A stretch of DNA of 64,000 nucleotides from Leptolyngbya sp. Cla-17 (GTDB lineage: Bacteria; Cyanobacteriota; Cyanobacteriia; Leptolyngbyales; Leptolyngbyaceae): NCBI RefSeq assembly GCF_016807185.1, contig NZ_JAEVYN010000001.1, forward strand, positions 248,001-312,000, in the 5' to 3' direction. The position numbers and the translations under genes are program-made. The notes beneath the pieces were generated by a model, which saw only the letters and a list, made by a program, of their open reading frames with translations, was not told where the DNA came from and ran no database searches. Shown one piece after another: positions 49,571 through 58,844 of this stretch (position 1 is the first letter of the stretch; each line of letters starts with the position of its first letter).

Positions 49571-50542
49571 CTATTTTTTATGTTTACGCCACGGTATTAC
49601 TTGTTTCATCAACGACCATGAATTAGCAGCCAATTGGCGACCAATGGTTTGCAAATTAGGTGCAACTGCTTCGCGGTCAACGGACTGAGATAAGCGCGCA
49701 TCCAAAAGCTCCTTTAGTTTACTGCTCGTCAAAGGACGATTTAGAATTCCCCGCTCTGCCAGAGAAATAGAGCCTGTTTCTTCAGATACAACCACACAAA
49801 TGCAGTTTTCGACACGTTCTGTAATTCCCATGGCTGCCCGATGCCGAGTGCCTAACTGACGAGAAGCAGTTCGCTCAGACAAAGGCAAAATTACACCTGC
49901 TGCCACAACACGCGTATCGCGAATTAGCACTGATCCATCATGCAACAGTGTGCTTGTCTGAAAAATTGTTTGTAAAAGCTCCTTTGAAACTTCTGCATTG
50001 AGGCGAACTCCTGGCACCGAAAAGTCACGTTCATCGATAGGACTGGCCGTTTCAATGATCATCAATGCGCCTGTGCGATTCTGAGATAGTTCTTTTACCG
50101 CATCAACTATTTCATCCACGGTATCGGTAGACTTGTAAGCACTACGCTGATAAGGCTGAATTAGCTGTAAAAGCTGACCTCGACCCAACTGCTCTAAGAA
50201 TCGACGAAACTCCGATTGAAGAATAAATGCCATGGCCACAGCGGAACCAACCACCAGATTACTCAACACAAAATTAAGTAGCCTTAGCTCTAAACGTGTA
50301 CTAACGGCAGTCGCCAGCATCAGGATAATAAATCCCCGTACCATCCAAAGAGTCCGCCGCTCTCCAATGATAACTAGCATCATGTAAGTCAGGGTGATGA
50401 CCAACCCAACATCCACTAGCGACCAAACCGCTTCGGCAATATTTTCAGGCAAAAATCTAGTGAGCAGGTTTTGGAAGGCTAAAAAGCATAAGGGTTGTGT
50501 CCAACCAGGACCCGCCAGCCATTGCTTCCACAAATCTCCCAT
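49571..50542 (-). CDS. cdaA: diadenylate cyclase (CdaA type)
   Basis: 323 aa. Membrane helices near residues 40-110 precede the DAC domain: LLHDGSVLIRD (DGA-type motif, here DGS) and GTRHRAAMGI (RHR). It condenses two ATP into c-di-AMP at the inner membrane. The genes lysA, cdaA and uppS are colinear, tying c-di-AMP to envelope precursor genes. Confidence 0.93.
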   Translation of the reverse strand: MGDLWKQWLAGPGWTQPLCFLAFQNLLTRFLPENIAEAVWSLVDVGLVITLTYMMLVIIGERRTLWMVRGFIILMLATAVSTRLELRLLNFVLSNLVVGSAVAMAFILQSEFRRFLEQLGRGQLLQLIQPYQRSAYKSTDTVDEIVDAVKELSQNRTGALMIIETASPIDERDFSVPGVRLNAEVSKELLQTIFQTSTLLHDGSVLIRDTRVVAAGVILPLSERTASRQLGTRHRAAMGITERVENCICVVVSEETGSISLAERGILNRPLTSSKLKELLDARLSQSVDREAVAPNLQTIGRQLAANSWSLMKQVIPWRKHKK

Positions 50543-50602
50543 TGATCTGGTTGAACCCTACGCCGTTTAAGGTCATGCCGTGCTACATAGTGAGACTCAA
50601 AC

Positions 50603-52042
50603 TTAAGACTCGATCGCTCTCTGTCTTAACCGTTCTGGCAAACAATCCTGACGGATCAGGTCGTCATAGGTTTCGCGCTGCAAGATCAAATTTGCTTCGC
50701 CACTATTGACCAGTACTGCTGCTGGACGAGGAATGCGATTGTAGTTGGATGACATGCTGTAATTGTAAGCTCCCGTCGCGGGAATGACGAGGGCATCTCC
50801 CGGTGATGCTGTTGCTAATTTGGCATCTTTAATCAACACGTCCCCCGATTCGCAGTGCTTTCCGGCGATGGTAATAGTTTCTGTTAATGGTGCAGACATC
50901 TGATTGGCAATCACTGCCCGATAAACAGATTGATAGGTAATCGGGCGAGGATTGTCAGACATACCGCCATCTACTGACCAATAGGTACGGACGTTAGGAA
51001 TCACTTTTTGTCCACCTATGGTGTAGGCAGTAACGCAGGCAGAGCCAATCAACGATCGCCCCGGTTCTGAAATCAGCTTAGGATAAGGCACCTGATGGGC
51101 ATCGCAGGCTTGGGCGATCGCCTCCGACACCGTTTTCACCCAGGCTTCAATGCTGGGGGGATCATCGGATTCGGTATAGCAAATGCCCAAACCACCGCCA
51201 ATATTCAAAATTTCAATCGGTAAACCGTGGTGAGTTGCTTTGAGCAACCACTGCACCATCACCGCCGCTAAATCATGGTGTGGTTCTAGTTCAAAAATCT
51301 GTGAGCCGATGTGGGCATGTAGCCCAATGCAAGATAACTCTGAATGCTGACTCAAAAATTGAAAGACCTGATCCAATTGGTTTGGATCAAAGCCAAATTT
51401 GCTGTCAATACTGCCTGTACGAATATAGTCGTGGGTATGGCACTCAATACCTGGCGTGAGCCGAATCATCACTTGGATTGGAAGTACGGAGTGCGGAGTG
51501 CGGAGTGCGGAAGAACTTGAATGCCTTTCACTAGAGATTTCTGCTAGGGTTTTTAGCTCTAGCCAGTTGTCTACAACAATCGTGCAACCCGATTCCGCAG
51601 CAAATTCCAGCTCATCCCGCGATTTGTTATTGCCGTGAAAGTATAGCTTGGTCGAATCAACGCCTGCCTGGAGGGCTGTGTAGAGTTCCCCGCCGGAGAC
51701 AACATCGATTCCCAAACCTTCGGATGCCACGATCGCGCAGACTGCTAAACAATTCCATGCTTTCGATGCATAGATCACCTGCGACTCACCGGGATAATAT
51801 TTTACAAACGAATCTCGATACTGCTGACAAGCAGTCCTCAAAGTTTGCTCATCTAATATATAGAGAGGAGAGCCAAATTGTTGCAGTAAATCGCTGACAT
51901 CACAGCCTCCCACTTCTAGATGATCTGCCTGGTTTACACAAGCAGTTAGCGGAAACACTTGCTGATTCGGCGAAAGCGAAGTACTAGAATCTGACAAATA
52001 GCGACGACCAGATTGGGTTTCAGTGCGGTGAGTCGATACCAT
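50603..52042 (-). CDS. lysA: diaminopimelate decarboxylase with heptad-repeat insertion
   Basis: 479 aa from ATG 52042 (MVSTHRTETQSG). PLP lysine in VIYASKAWNCLAV, HGNNKS, the Gly-rich ILNIGGGLGI and catalytic Cys region KHCESGDVL are all present. It makes lysine from meso-DAP. Around 51487-51510 (minus-strand residues ERHSSSSALRTPHSVLPI) there is an extra in-frame segment coded by tandem GGAGTGC heptamers, at a loop position before IQVMIRLTPG. It reads through without frameshift. Confidence 0.94.
   Translation of the reverse strand: MVSTHRTETQSGRRYLSDSSTSLSPNQQVFPLTACVNQADHLEVGGCDVSDLLQQFGSPLYILDEQTLRTACQQYRDSFVKYYPGESQVIYASKAWNCLAVCAIVASEGLGIDVVSGGELYTALQAGVDSTKLYFHGNNKSRDELEFAAESGCTIVVDNWLELKTLAEISSERHSSSSALRTPHSVLPIQVMIRLTPGIECHTHDYIRTGSIDSKFGFDPNQLDQVFQFLSQHSELSCIGLHAHIGSQIFELEPHHDLAAVMVQWLLKATHHGLPIEILNIGGGLGICYTESDDPPSIEAWVKTVSEAIAQACDAHQVPYPKLISEPGRSLIGSACVTAYTIGGQKVIPNVRTYWSVDGGMSDNPRPITYQSVYRAVIANQMSAPLTETITIAGKHCESGDVLIKDAKLATASPGDALVIPATGAYNYSMSSNYNRIPRPAAVLVNSGEANLILQRETYDDLIRQDCLPERLRQRAIES
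51487..51510. repeat. GGAGTGC heptanucleotide repeat inside lysA
   Basis: Three tandem copies of GGAGTGC within the coding sequence. The same heptamer (GAGTGCG) is in the thrB upstream region at 8334-8347. Confidence 0.85.
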
Positions 52043-52139
52043 TGCGCGATCGAGAGTCCTAAATAGCAAGTAAGCGAGAATTGTTAACTATATCAGTTTA
52101 CAATCGACTGCCAATGATATCCTCAATCGATTAACTTTT

Positions 52140-52796
52140 GTGCGTAGTCTGCAAGTGAAAGCTCTTACCCCTCAAGATCTGACCGCTGCCGTCGATCTCG
52201 ATCGCCGTTGTTTGGGTGGATTGTGGAACTTGGACGGCTACCAGCGAGAAATTCATAGTCCAAACAGCGACCTACTCGTATTGCAAAGAAGCGAAAAAAC
52301 AGAGGAAGAAAAAAGCAAAGGGCAAAGGGCGAAGGGTGAAGGCAATACTCGACACTCCACACTCGACACTCCGCATTCTCCTGCCCTTCTTGCCATCGGC
52401 TGCTCTTGGGCAATTTTAGAAGAAGCCCACATTACCTTATTAGCGGTTGATCTCGACTATCAACGACAAGGGTTAGGGCAGGCATTGCTTTACTGTTTAT
52501 TAAAGGCTGCCCACAATCGCGGATTAGAACGGGCAACGCTAGAAGTACGAGTGTCCAACCAAGCGGCGATCGCGCTATATGAAAACTTTGGCTTTCAAAC
52601 CGCAGGACGGCGCAAGCGCTATTACGCAGAAACAGGGGAAGATGCACTGGTGCTGTGGCGAGGCGGACTGCATCACCCTCACTTTCCACAAACCTTGGCA
52701 AATTGGCAGCTAGCAGCCAGCGATCGCTTGGGGCGATCGGGTTGGCAGTTACAAGAGTTAGAAGCTAAAAATCAAGAGGCAGGAAATAGTATTTAA
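52140..52796 (+). CDS. rimI: ribosomal-protein-alanine N-acetyltransferase-like GNAT, with repeat insertion
   Basis: 218 aa, GTG start at 52140, divergent from lysA. GNAT core: LTPQDLTAAVDLDRRCLGG, AHITLLAVDLDYQRQGLGQA (acetyl-CoA loop), LEVRVSNQAAIALYENFGF and YYAETGEDALVLWR as in RimI. About 31 residues (EKTEEEKSKGQRAKGEGN and on to the PHSPA segment) between strands 2 and 3 are coded by two heptanucleotide arrays and are absent from usual RimI. Acetylates an N-terminal alanine in the family's type member. Confidence 0.88.
   Translation: MRSLQVKALTPQDLTAAVDLDRRCLGGLWNLDGYQREIHSPNSDLLVLQRSEKTEEEKSKGQRAKGEGNTRHSTLDTPHSPALLAIGCSWAILEEAHITLLAVDLDYQRQGLGQALLYCLLKAAHNRGLERATLEVRVSNQAAIALYENFGFQTAGRRKRYYAETGEDALVLWRGGLHHPHFPQTLANWQLAASDRLGRSGWQLQELEAKNQEAGNSI
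52308..52379. repeat. two adjacent heptanucleotide arrays inside rimI
   Basis: About four copies of GCAAAGG/GCGAAGG/GTGAAGG (52312-52341) followed by four of ACTCGAC/ACTCCAC/ACTCCGC (52347-52375). The whole insertion keeps the reading frame. Confidence 0.85.
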
Positions 52797-52967
52797 GAAA
52801 GCCGTACCCTGAACCCAGCACCCTGGCTTCCGCACGCACTAAGATTAGTTCTTTCTTGACTTTTACTATCTCTTCAGTTAAGAATTTTCAACTGTGGCAA
52901 TATTTCAAGTTTTGTTTTCGTTCTGAAGCGCAGTTTTTTGTCGTAGGTACGGGAATCACGTATGTTT

Positions 52968-52992
52968 TCGTCTGTTTGAGATAAACAGACGA
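52968..52992. promoter_or_regulatory. 10-bp inverted repeat upstream of clpC
   Basis: TCGTCTGTTT (52968-52977) and AAACAGACGA (52983-52992) with a 5-nt spacer, 65 bp before the clpC start. Either an operator or a hairpin in the 5' UTR; regulator unknown. Confidence 0.6.
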
Positions 52993-53056
52993 GCTATTTC
53001 CCTGTGTTAGAATCAACTCTACCCGGCAATGCAGCAGGCGACACAGGAATTAAACC

Positions 53057-55531
53057 ATGTTTGAACGCTTCACAGAAAAAGCCATCAAAGTGATCATGCT
53101 TGCCCAGGAGGAAGCGCGCCGCCTGGGGCATAATTTTGTGGGTACAGAGCAGATCCTCCTAGGTCTGATTGGAGAAGGGACCGGCGTTGCCGCCAAAGTA
53201 CTGAAATCTATGGGTGTCAATCTTAAAGACGCTCGGATAGAAGTTGAAAAGATTATTGGCCGAGGCTCGGGTTTTGTTGCTGTAGAAATTCCTTTCACTC
53301 CCAGAGCGAAACGGGTTCTAGAGCTATCACTAGAAGAAGCTCGCCAACTTGGGCATAACTACATTGGGACAGAGCATCTTCTCCTAGGTTTGATTCGGGA
53401 AGGAGAAGGGGTTGCTGCCAGAGTACTAGAGAATTTGGGTGTTGACCTGTCGAAGGTACGCACTCAAGTCATTCGGATGTTAGGGGAAACTGCGGAGGTC
53501 ACCTCCGGTGGTTCTCAAGGGCGCACCAAAACTCCAACCCTGGATGAGTTTGGTTCTAACCTAACTCAGCTTGCCGCAGAAGGAAAGCTTGATCCAGTAG
53601 TAGGTCGCCAAAAAGAAATTGAGCGGGTGATCCAAATCTTGGGTCGCCGGACTAAAAATAACCCAGTGTTGATCGGTGAACCTGGAGTAGGTAAAACTGC
53701 GATCGCCGAAGGACTAGCCCAGCGTATCGCTAATGATGATATCCCCGATATTCTTGAAGATAAGCGCGTTGTTACCCTAGACATCGGCTTGTTGGTCGCT
53801 GGAACAAAGTACCGCGGCGAATTTGAAGAACGACTGAAGAAAATCATGGATGAGATCCGCTCCGCCGGAAACGTCATCCTGGTGATTGATGAAGTTCACA
53901 CCCTCATTGGTGCAGGGGCAGCGGAAGGCGCGATCGATGCAGCAAACATCCTTAAGCCAGCTTTGGCGCGGGGTGAACTGCAATGTATCGGTGCCACCAC
54001 TCTGGATGAATACCGCAAACACATTGAGCGAGATGCGGCGCTAGAGCGGCGCTTCCAGCCCGTTATGGTGGGCGAACCCTCGGTGGACGAAACCATTGAG
54101 ATTCTCCGAGGTTTACGAGAACGCTACGAGCAGCACCACAAGCTCAAAATTTCTGACTTAGCTCTCGAAGCAGCAGCTAAACTATCAGACCGCTATATTT
54201 CGGATCGATTCCTGCCCGATAAAGCCATTGACTTAGTTGATGAAGCAGGCTCTCGCGTCCGACTGATGAACTCTCAGTTGCCTCCTGCTGCGAAAGAGCT
54301 AGATAAGGAACTGCGCCAAGTCTTAAAAGATAAGGATGATGCAGTCCGTTCTCAGAACTTTGATAAGGCTGGTCAACTGCGTGATCGCGAAATGGAGATC
54401 AAAGCCGAAATCCGAGCGATCGCTCAAACCAAGAAAGCTGAATCGGCGGGCGAAGGCGGTGAAATGCCCGTCGTTGGCGAAGAAGATATCGCTCAAATTG
54501 TGGCTTCTTGGACGGGTGTTCCAGTCAACAAGCTAACGGAATCAGAATCCGAAAAGCTTCTGCACATGGAAGACACACTGCACCAGCGCTTGATTGGTCA
54601 AGAAGAAGCTGTCAAAGCGGTGTCTCGCGCCATCCGGCGTGCCCGTGTCGGTTTGAAGAATCCTAACCGACCGATCGCTAGCTTTATCTTCTCTGGACCA
54701 ACTGGGGTTGGTAAAACTGAGTTAACGAAGGCATTAGCGACCTACTTCTTCGGAGCCGAAGAAGCGATGATCCGCCTGGATATGTCGGAATATATGGAGC
54801 GCCATACTGTCTCTAAACTGATCGGATCGCCTCCAGGGTATGTCGGCTATAACGAAGGCGGTCAGCTAACAGAAGCGGTACGTCGTCGTCCTTATACGGT
54901 AGTGCTGTTTGACGAAATTGAGAAGGCTCACCCTGATGTCTTCAACATGCTGCTGCAAATCTTGGAAGATGGTCGTCTGACCGATGCCAAAGGACGCACA
55001 GTAGATTTCAAGAACACGCTCTTGATCATGACTTCTAACATTGGCTCCAAGGTCATTGAAAAAGGTGGCGGCGGCTTGGGCTTTGAATTCTCTACAGGTG
55101 ATGTGGCTGAATCTCAATACAACCGCATTCGCTCTTTGGTCAATGAAGAACTGAAGCAGTATTTCCGCCCAGAGTTCTTGAACCGTTTGGATGAAATCAT
55201 CGTCTTCCGTCAGTTGAAGGAAGAAGAGATCAAGGAAATTGCCGACATCATGCTCAAAGACATCTTCAACCGATTGCAAGAGCAAGGCATTACCTTAGAA
55301 GTCACTGAAAAGTTCAAGGATCGATTGGTCAAGGAAGGCTATAATCCCGCATACGGTGCGCGTCCATTGCGTCGTGCCATCATGCGCCTCCTGGAAGATT
55401 CCCTTGCAGAAGAAATCCTTTCGGGCCGCATTAAAGACGGTCATACCGCCATCATGGATGTAGATGAGGAAGGACAAGTAAGAGTCCTTATGGGTGAACA
55501 GCGCGAACTCTTGCCCCAAGCGGTTGAGTAG
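53057..55531 (+). CDS. clpC: ATP-dependent Clp protease ATP-binding subunit ClpC
   Basis: 824 aa. Two Clp_N repeats (MFERFTEKAIKVIMLAQEEA, then RAKRVLELSLEEARQLGHNY), AAA1 with Walker A GEPGVGKTAIAEG (residue ~207) and Walker B VILVIDEVH, the UVR/middle coiled coil (~415-470), AAA2 with Walker A GPTGVGKTELTKA and C-terminal domain. Hexameric unfoldase feeding ClpP; in cyanobacteria essential. The end of AAA2 has the ClpP-docking region. A strong terminator follows. Confidence 0.97.
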   Translation: MFERFTEKAIKVIMLAQEEARRLGHNFVGTEQILLGLIGEGTGVAAKVLKSMGVNLKDARIEVEKIIGRGSGFVAVEIPFTPRAKRVLELSLEEARQLGHNYIGTEHLLLGLIREGEGVAARVLENLGVDLSKVRTQVIRMLGETAEVTSGGSQGRTKTPTLDEFGSNLTQLAAEGKLDPVVGRQKEIERVIQILGRRTKNNPVLIGEPGVGKTAIAEGLAQRIANDDIPDILEDKRVVTLDIGLLVAGTKYRGEFEERLKKIMDEIRSAGNVILVIDEVHTLIGAGAAEGAIDAANILKPALARGELQCIGATTLDEYRKHIERDAALERRFQPVMVGEPSVDETIEILRGLRERYEQHHKLKISDLALEAAAKLSDRYISDRFLPDKAIDLVDEAGSRVRLMNSQLPPAAKELDKELRQVLKDKDDAVRSQNFDKAGQLRDREMEIKAEIRAIAQTKKAESAGEGGEMPVVGEEDIAQIVASWTGVPVNKLTESESEKLLHMEDTLHQRLIGQEEAVKAVSRAIRRARVGLKNPNRPIASFIFSGPTGVGKTELTKALATYFFGAEEAMIRLDMSEYMERHTVSKLIGSPPGYVGYNEGGQLTEAVRRRPYTVVLFDEIEKAHPDVFNMLLQILEDGRLTDAKGRTVDFKNTLLIMTSNIGSKVIEKGGGGLGFEFSTGDVAESQYNRIRSLVNEELKQYFRPEFLNRLDEIIVFRQLKEEEIKEIADIMLKDIFNRLQEQGITLEVTEKFKDRLVKEGYNPAYGARPLRRAIMRLLEDSLAEEILSGRIKDGHTAIMDVDEEGQVRVLMGEQRELLPQAVE

Positions 55532-55555
55532 TTTTTCAGTCTAGCTGGTTAATTG

Positions 55556-55588
55556 AAGAGGTAGGAATAATATTCCTACCTCTTTTTT
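55556..55588 (+). terminator. terminator after clpC
   Basis: Near-perfect stem AGAGGTAGGAAT/ATTCCTACCTCT followed by TTTTTT. The mirrored A-run (AATTGAAG) makes it weakly bidirectional, possibly also serving nrtD. Confidence 0.9.
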
Positions 55589-55774
55589 GTGTGGCACTCA
55601 ACGTTCGCCATGCAGAACACAGCCTATAGGGCAAATTCGATAACTTGCCGCGATCGCAAAACTCAACGAGCTTTTCCATTGAGCGAATTGTGGCTTACTC
55701 AATCAAAAGTTGCTGGATTTCTTAGATCAGGATTATCAACATATTTGGTATGAAACAGATTTTAGAGAAGCAAA

Positions 55775-56611
55775 TTACTCATCATCGTGAGCAAAGCGGT
55801 TATAGAGGTAATCCAGAATGTAGTTGCGCAGCTTATAGAATTCAGGATCTTCCATAATTCGATCGCGATCGCGCGGTCGGGGAAACGGAATATCAACGAT
55901 CTCTCCAATTTTTGCCGCAGGACCATTGGTCATCATCACTAGGCGATCAGCTAGAAAGAGTGCTTCATCAATGTCGTGGGTAATCATCAACACAGTACAT
56001 CGGTGATCATTCCAAATCTTTAGCAACTCGATCTGCAACTCCTCTTTGGTAATCGCATCTAGCGCACCAAACGGCTCATCCAGAATCAACACTTCTGGAC
56101 GAATGGATAATGCACGGGCGATCGATACCCGTTGGCGCATTCCACCCGATAGTTGACCGGGTTGTTTATCGGCAGCTTCGGTCAGTCCAACCATTGCCAA
56201 ATGTTCTTGGACAATCTGTTTTTTCTCCGCTTCAGATTTTTCGGGATGGACCGAATCCACGGCTAGATAAACATTTTCGTAGGCAGTTAGCCAGGGTAAC
56301 AACGCATAGCCCTGGAAGACCATCATGCGATCGGGACCCGGTTTAGTAATCCGTTTTCCCTGTAAGGTCACAAGTCCATCTGTTGGCTGCGAGAACCCAG
56401 CGACCATATTCAATAAGGTGGATTTGCCACAACCTGAATGACCAATGACGCAGACAAATTCACCTTTTTGAACTTGTAAATTGACTCCCTCAAGGACCAC
56501 GTAGTCGCCCTTGGGAGTTGGATAGATTTTGGAAACATTGTCAATGACGAGAAAGGGGTTCTGATGGGTGGTTTGGGACTGAGTATTGAATTGTGTGGTT
56601 AGAGTCTGCAT
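55775..56611 (-). CDS. nrtD: nitrate/nitrite ABC transporter ATPase NrtD
   Basis: 278 aa. Walker A GHSGCGKST, Q-loop VFQGYALLPWL, signature QLSGGMRQRVSIARAL, Walker B VLILDEPFGALD and H-loop THDIDEA. It lacks the NrtA-like extension of NrtC. With NrtC it powers nitrate/nitrite uptake through NrtB. It is the last gene of nrtABCD; narB is not in the window. Confidence 0.94.
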   Translation of the reverse strand: MQTLTTQFNTQSQTTHQNPFLVIDNVSKIYPTPKGDYVVLEGVNLQVQKGEFVCVIGHSGCGKSTLLNMVAGFSQPTDGLVTLQGKRITKPGPDRMMVFQGYALLPWLTAYENVYLAVDSVHPEKSEAEKKQIVQEHLAMVGLTEAADKQPGQLSGGMRQRVSIARALSIRPEVLILDEPFGALDAITKEELQIELLKIWNDHRCTVLMITHDIDEALFLADRLVMMTNGPAAKIGEIVDIPFPRPRDRDRIMEDPEFYKLRNYILDYLYNRFAHDDE

Positions 56612-56716
56612 GGTTAAAAATGATGAATGATAGGGATCGTGTTGCTTAAAGCCGCCACTGTCGTCGTTCCCCTAGATCAAGGAGAGTGCAGGAAGTTTTC
56701 TATTTCCCGTTTGATA

Positions 56717-56752
56717 TCAATCACGCAAGTAATATCAATCACGCAGGTAAGG
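56717..56752. repeat. 18-bp direct repeat around the nrtC stop codon
   Basis: ATATCAATCACGCARGTAA occurs twice in tandem; the second copy holds the stop codon and last codons of nrtC (PLPA), so the 3' end was duplicated. Confidence 0.7.
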
Positions 56753-58724
56753 GCACTTCTGCCATGTAGATGTCATGCTTGATCTTTAGATTATTGAGAT
56801 AGGCGATTGGGTCATCTGCATTGAATGTCGTGCCATCAAACAGTTGAATTGGACCTCGGCTATAGGTAATCTCAGTCAAGCCTAGCTCCCGTGCAGCGGT
56901 ACTAAAGGCACTGACACGGCAAACTCGCTCTAGAATCTCAACCCAATTACGGGGAAAGGGAATATCTCCCCAGCGTGCCATTTGCGTCATCATCCACAGA
57001 TGCTCTGTTCGGCTGGGACGATTGACACCCTGACCATAGAATTGATGATGAGCGTACTCTTTGGGTGAGGGATGCAGACTGCATATTTGGGAATTGGGGT
57101 CGCCCAAGTAGATATATTGCAGATCCGTTCCTAGGTATTCGCGACGAGAGAGAATCTCACGTATCTCTTCATGATTCGCCTCATCGGTGCAATATCGACA
57201 AGCTTCTAGAAGTGCTTTCACCAGAGCAATGTGAGTGTTGGGATATGCCAAAGCCCATTCCTCTCGCACACCCAACACTTTACCGGGGTGCCCATCCCAC
57301 ACTTCCAAATCAGTGGCGATCGTATAGCCAATGTTCTCAACGGCTGCTCGCACATTCCAGGGTTCGCCGACACAAAAGCCATCAATATTGCCCGCTTGCA
57401 AGTTGGCGATCATCTGGGCAGGAGGAATCGTATCGAGTTGAACATCGTGGTCTGGATCAATCCCCCCGGCTGCCAACCAATAGCGCAATAGCAGATTATG
57501 CATTGAAGCTGGGTGAACTACTCCAAACACATGCTGTTTTGCTTGGGTGTCTAGCAACATTCGCTTTAGGTCGGGCAAGCTATGAATTCCCTGGTCATAG
57601 AAACGTTTGTCGAGGGTGACGGCATTACCGTTGCGAGTCAGGGTCAATGCGCTAACGGTGGGCAAAGAACGCCCATCCATTCCTCCCAAGGTTAACCAGA
57701 TCGGCATTCCAGAAGGCATTTGGGCAGCATCTAGATAATTCCCAGCAATGCCATCTTGAATTCCGCGCCAACTGGATTCGCGCACTAAGTTGACTTCATC
57801 TAAGCCATGATGGGCAAAAAAGCCTTTCTCTTTGGCAACGGCGAGAGGAGCGCAAGCTGTGAGGGGCACAAAGCCAATTTCTAGATTAACTTTCTCTAAC
57901 CCGTGCCGGGCGATCGCTCCTGTTTTGCGCGATCGCAGTTTTTTAATCCGCTTTTGTTGATTCAGGAAATAGATAATCTCACTCCGCATTGAGTAGTAGC
58001 TAGGGTGATTGATCACTTCTAATCGTTTGCGGGGACGAGGGATATCGACCTCCAGGATTTGCCCGATTTTCGATTCAGGACCATTCGTCAACATGACCAC
58101 GCGATCGCTGAGTAACAAGGCCTCATCCACATCATGAGTCACCATCACCGCTGTCACCTTGTTTTCATCGCAAATTTGCATCAGGCGTTCTTGCAAATTG
58201 CCGCGAGTCAGGGCATCCAATGCGCCAAACGGTTCATCGAGTAACAGTAACTTGGGACGGATTGCCAGGGCTCGAGCGATCGCCACTCGCTGTTTCATCC
58301 CCCCCGATAATTGACCCGGTGGCTTATCGGCAGCATGTTGCAAGCCCACTAAATGAATGTGATGTTCGATAATGTCGCGGCGTTCTGAAGCCGATAAGTA
58401 GGACAAAACCTCATCGACTGCCAGGGCAATGTTTTCTCGTACTGTCAACCAGGGCAACAGCGAATAGTTTTGAAACACTACCATCTTGTCGGGTCCCGGT
58501 CGGCGAACCGTTTCGCCATCTAGCATCACAACGCCTTCGGTAGGCAGATCCAAGCCCGCAATCATGTTTAGCAGAGTCGATTTACCACAGCCAGAGTGAC
58601 CAATCAGTGAAATAAATTCGCCCTCGCGGATATTTAGATCAATCCCTTTCAACGCGATATAGCGATCGCCATTGGCTAGAGGAAAGACCTTCTCAATATT
58701 TTCAACAGCAACAAAGGATGTCAT
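56739..58724 (-). CDS. nrtC: nitrate/nitrite ABC transporter ATPase with NrtA-like C-terminal domain, NrtC
   Basis: 661 aa from ATG 58724 (MTSFVAVENIEKVFPL), which matches the family N-terminus; the frame to 58814 adds a Pro-rich leader. Residues 1-~255: ABC ATPase (GHSGCGKST, QLSGGMKQR, LLLLDEPFGALD). Residues ~290-661: NrtA-like solute-binding domain (LEIGFVPLTACAPLAVAKEKG, GFCVGEPWN). In Synechococcus this domain mediates ammonium inhibition of uptake with PII. Fusion is diagnostic for the Nrt system. Confidence 0.95.
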   Translation of the reverse strand: MTSFVAVENIEKVFPLANGDRYIALKGIDLNIREGEFISLIGHSGCGKSTLLNMIAGLDLPTEGVVMLDGETVRRPGPDKMVVFQNYSLLPWLTVRENIALAVDEVLSYLSASERRDIIEHHIHLVGLQHAADKPPGQLSGGMKQRVAIARALAIRPKLLLLDEPFGALDALTRGNLQERLMQICDENKVTAVMVTHDVDEALLLSDRVVMLTNGPESKIGQILEVDIPRPRKRLEVINHPSYYSMRSEIIYFLNQQKRIKKLRSRKTGAIARHGLEKVNLEIGFVPLTACAPLAVAKEKGFFAHHGLDEVNLVRESSWRGIQDGIAGNYLDAAQMPSGMPIWLTLGGMDGRSLPTVSALTLTRNGNAVTLDKRFYDQGIHSLPDLKRMLLDTQAKQHVFGVVHPASMHNLLLRYWLAAGGIDPDHDVQLDTIPPAQMIANLQAGNIDGFCVGEPWNVRAAVENIGYTIATDLEVWDGHPGKVLGVREEWALAYPNTHIALVKALLEACRYCTDEANHEEIREILSRREYLGTDLQYIYLGDPNSQICSLHPSPKEYAHHQFYGQGVNRPSRTEHLWMMTQMARWGDIPFPRNWVEILERVCRVSAFSTAARELGLTEITYSRGPIQLFDGTTFNADDPIAYLNNLKIKHDIYMAEVPLPA

Positions 58725-58844
58725 AGGAAATGGGGAGTAAGGAATGGGTGTAACGGGAATGGGTAGCGGGGTGGATGAGTATTCGCAGCAATTAAAGATG
58801 TGGGACTCATCCAATCAGAGATTTCTCGACTCATCGACTTAAAG

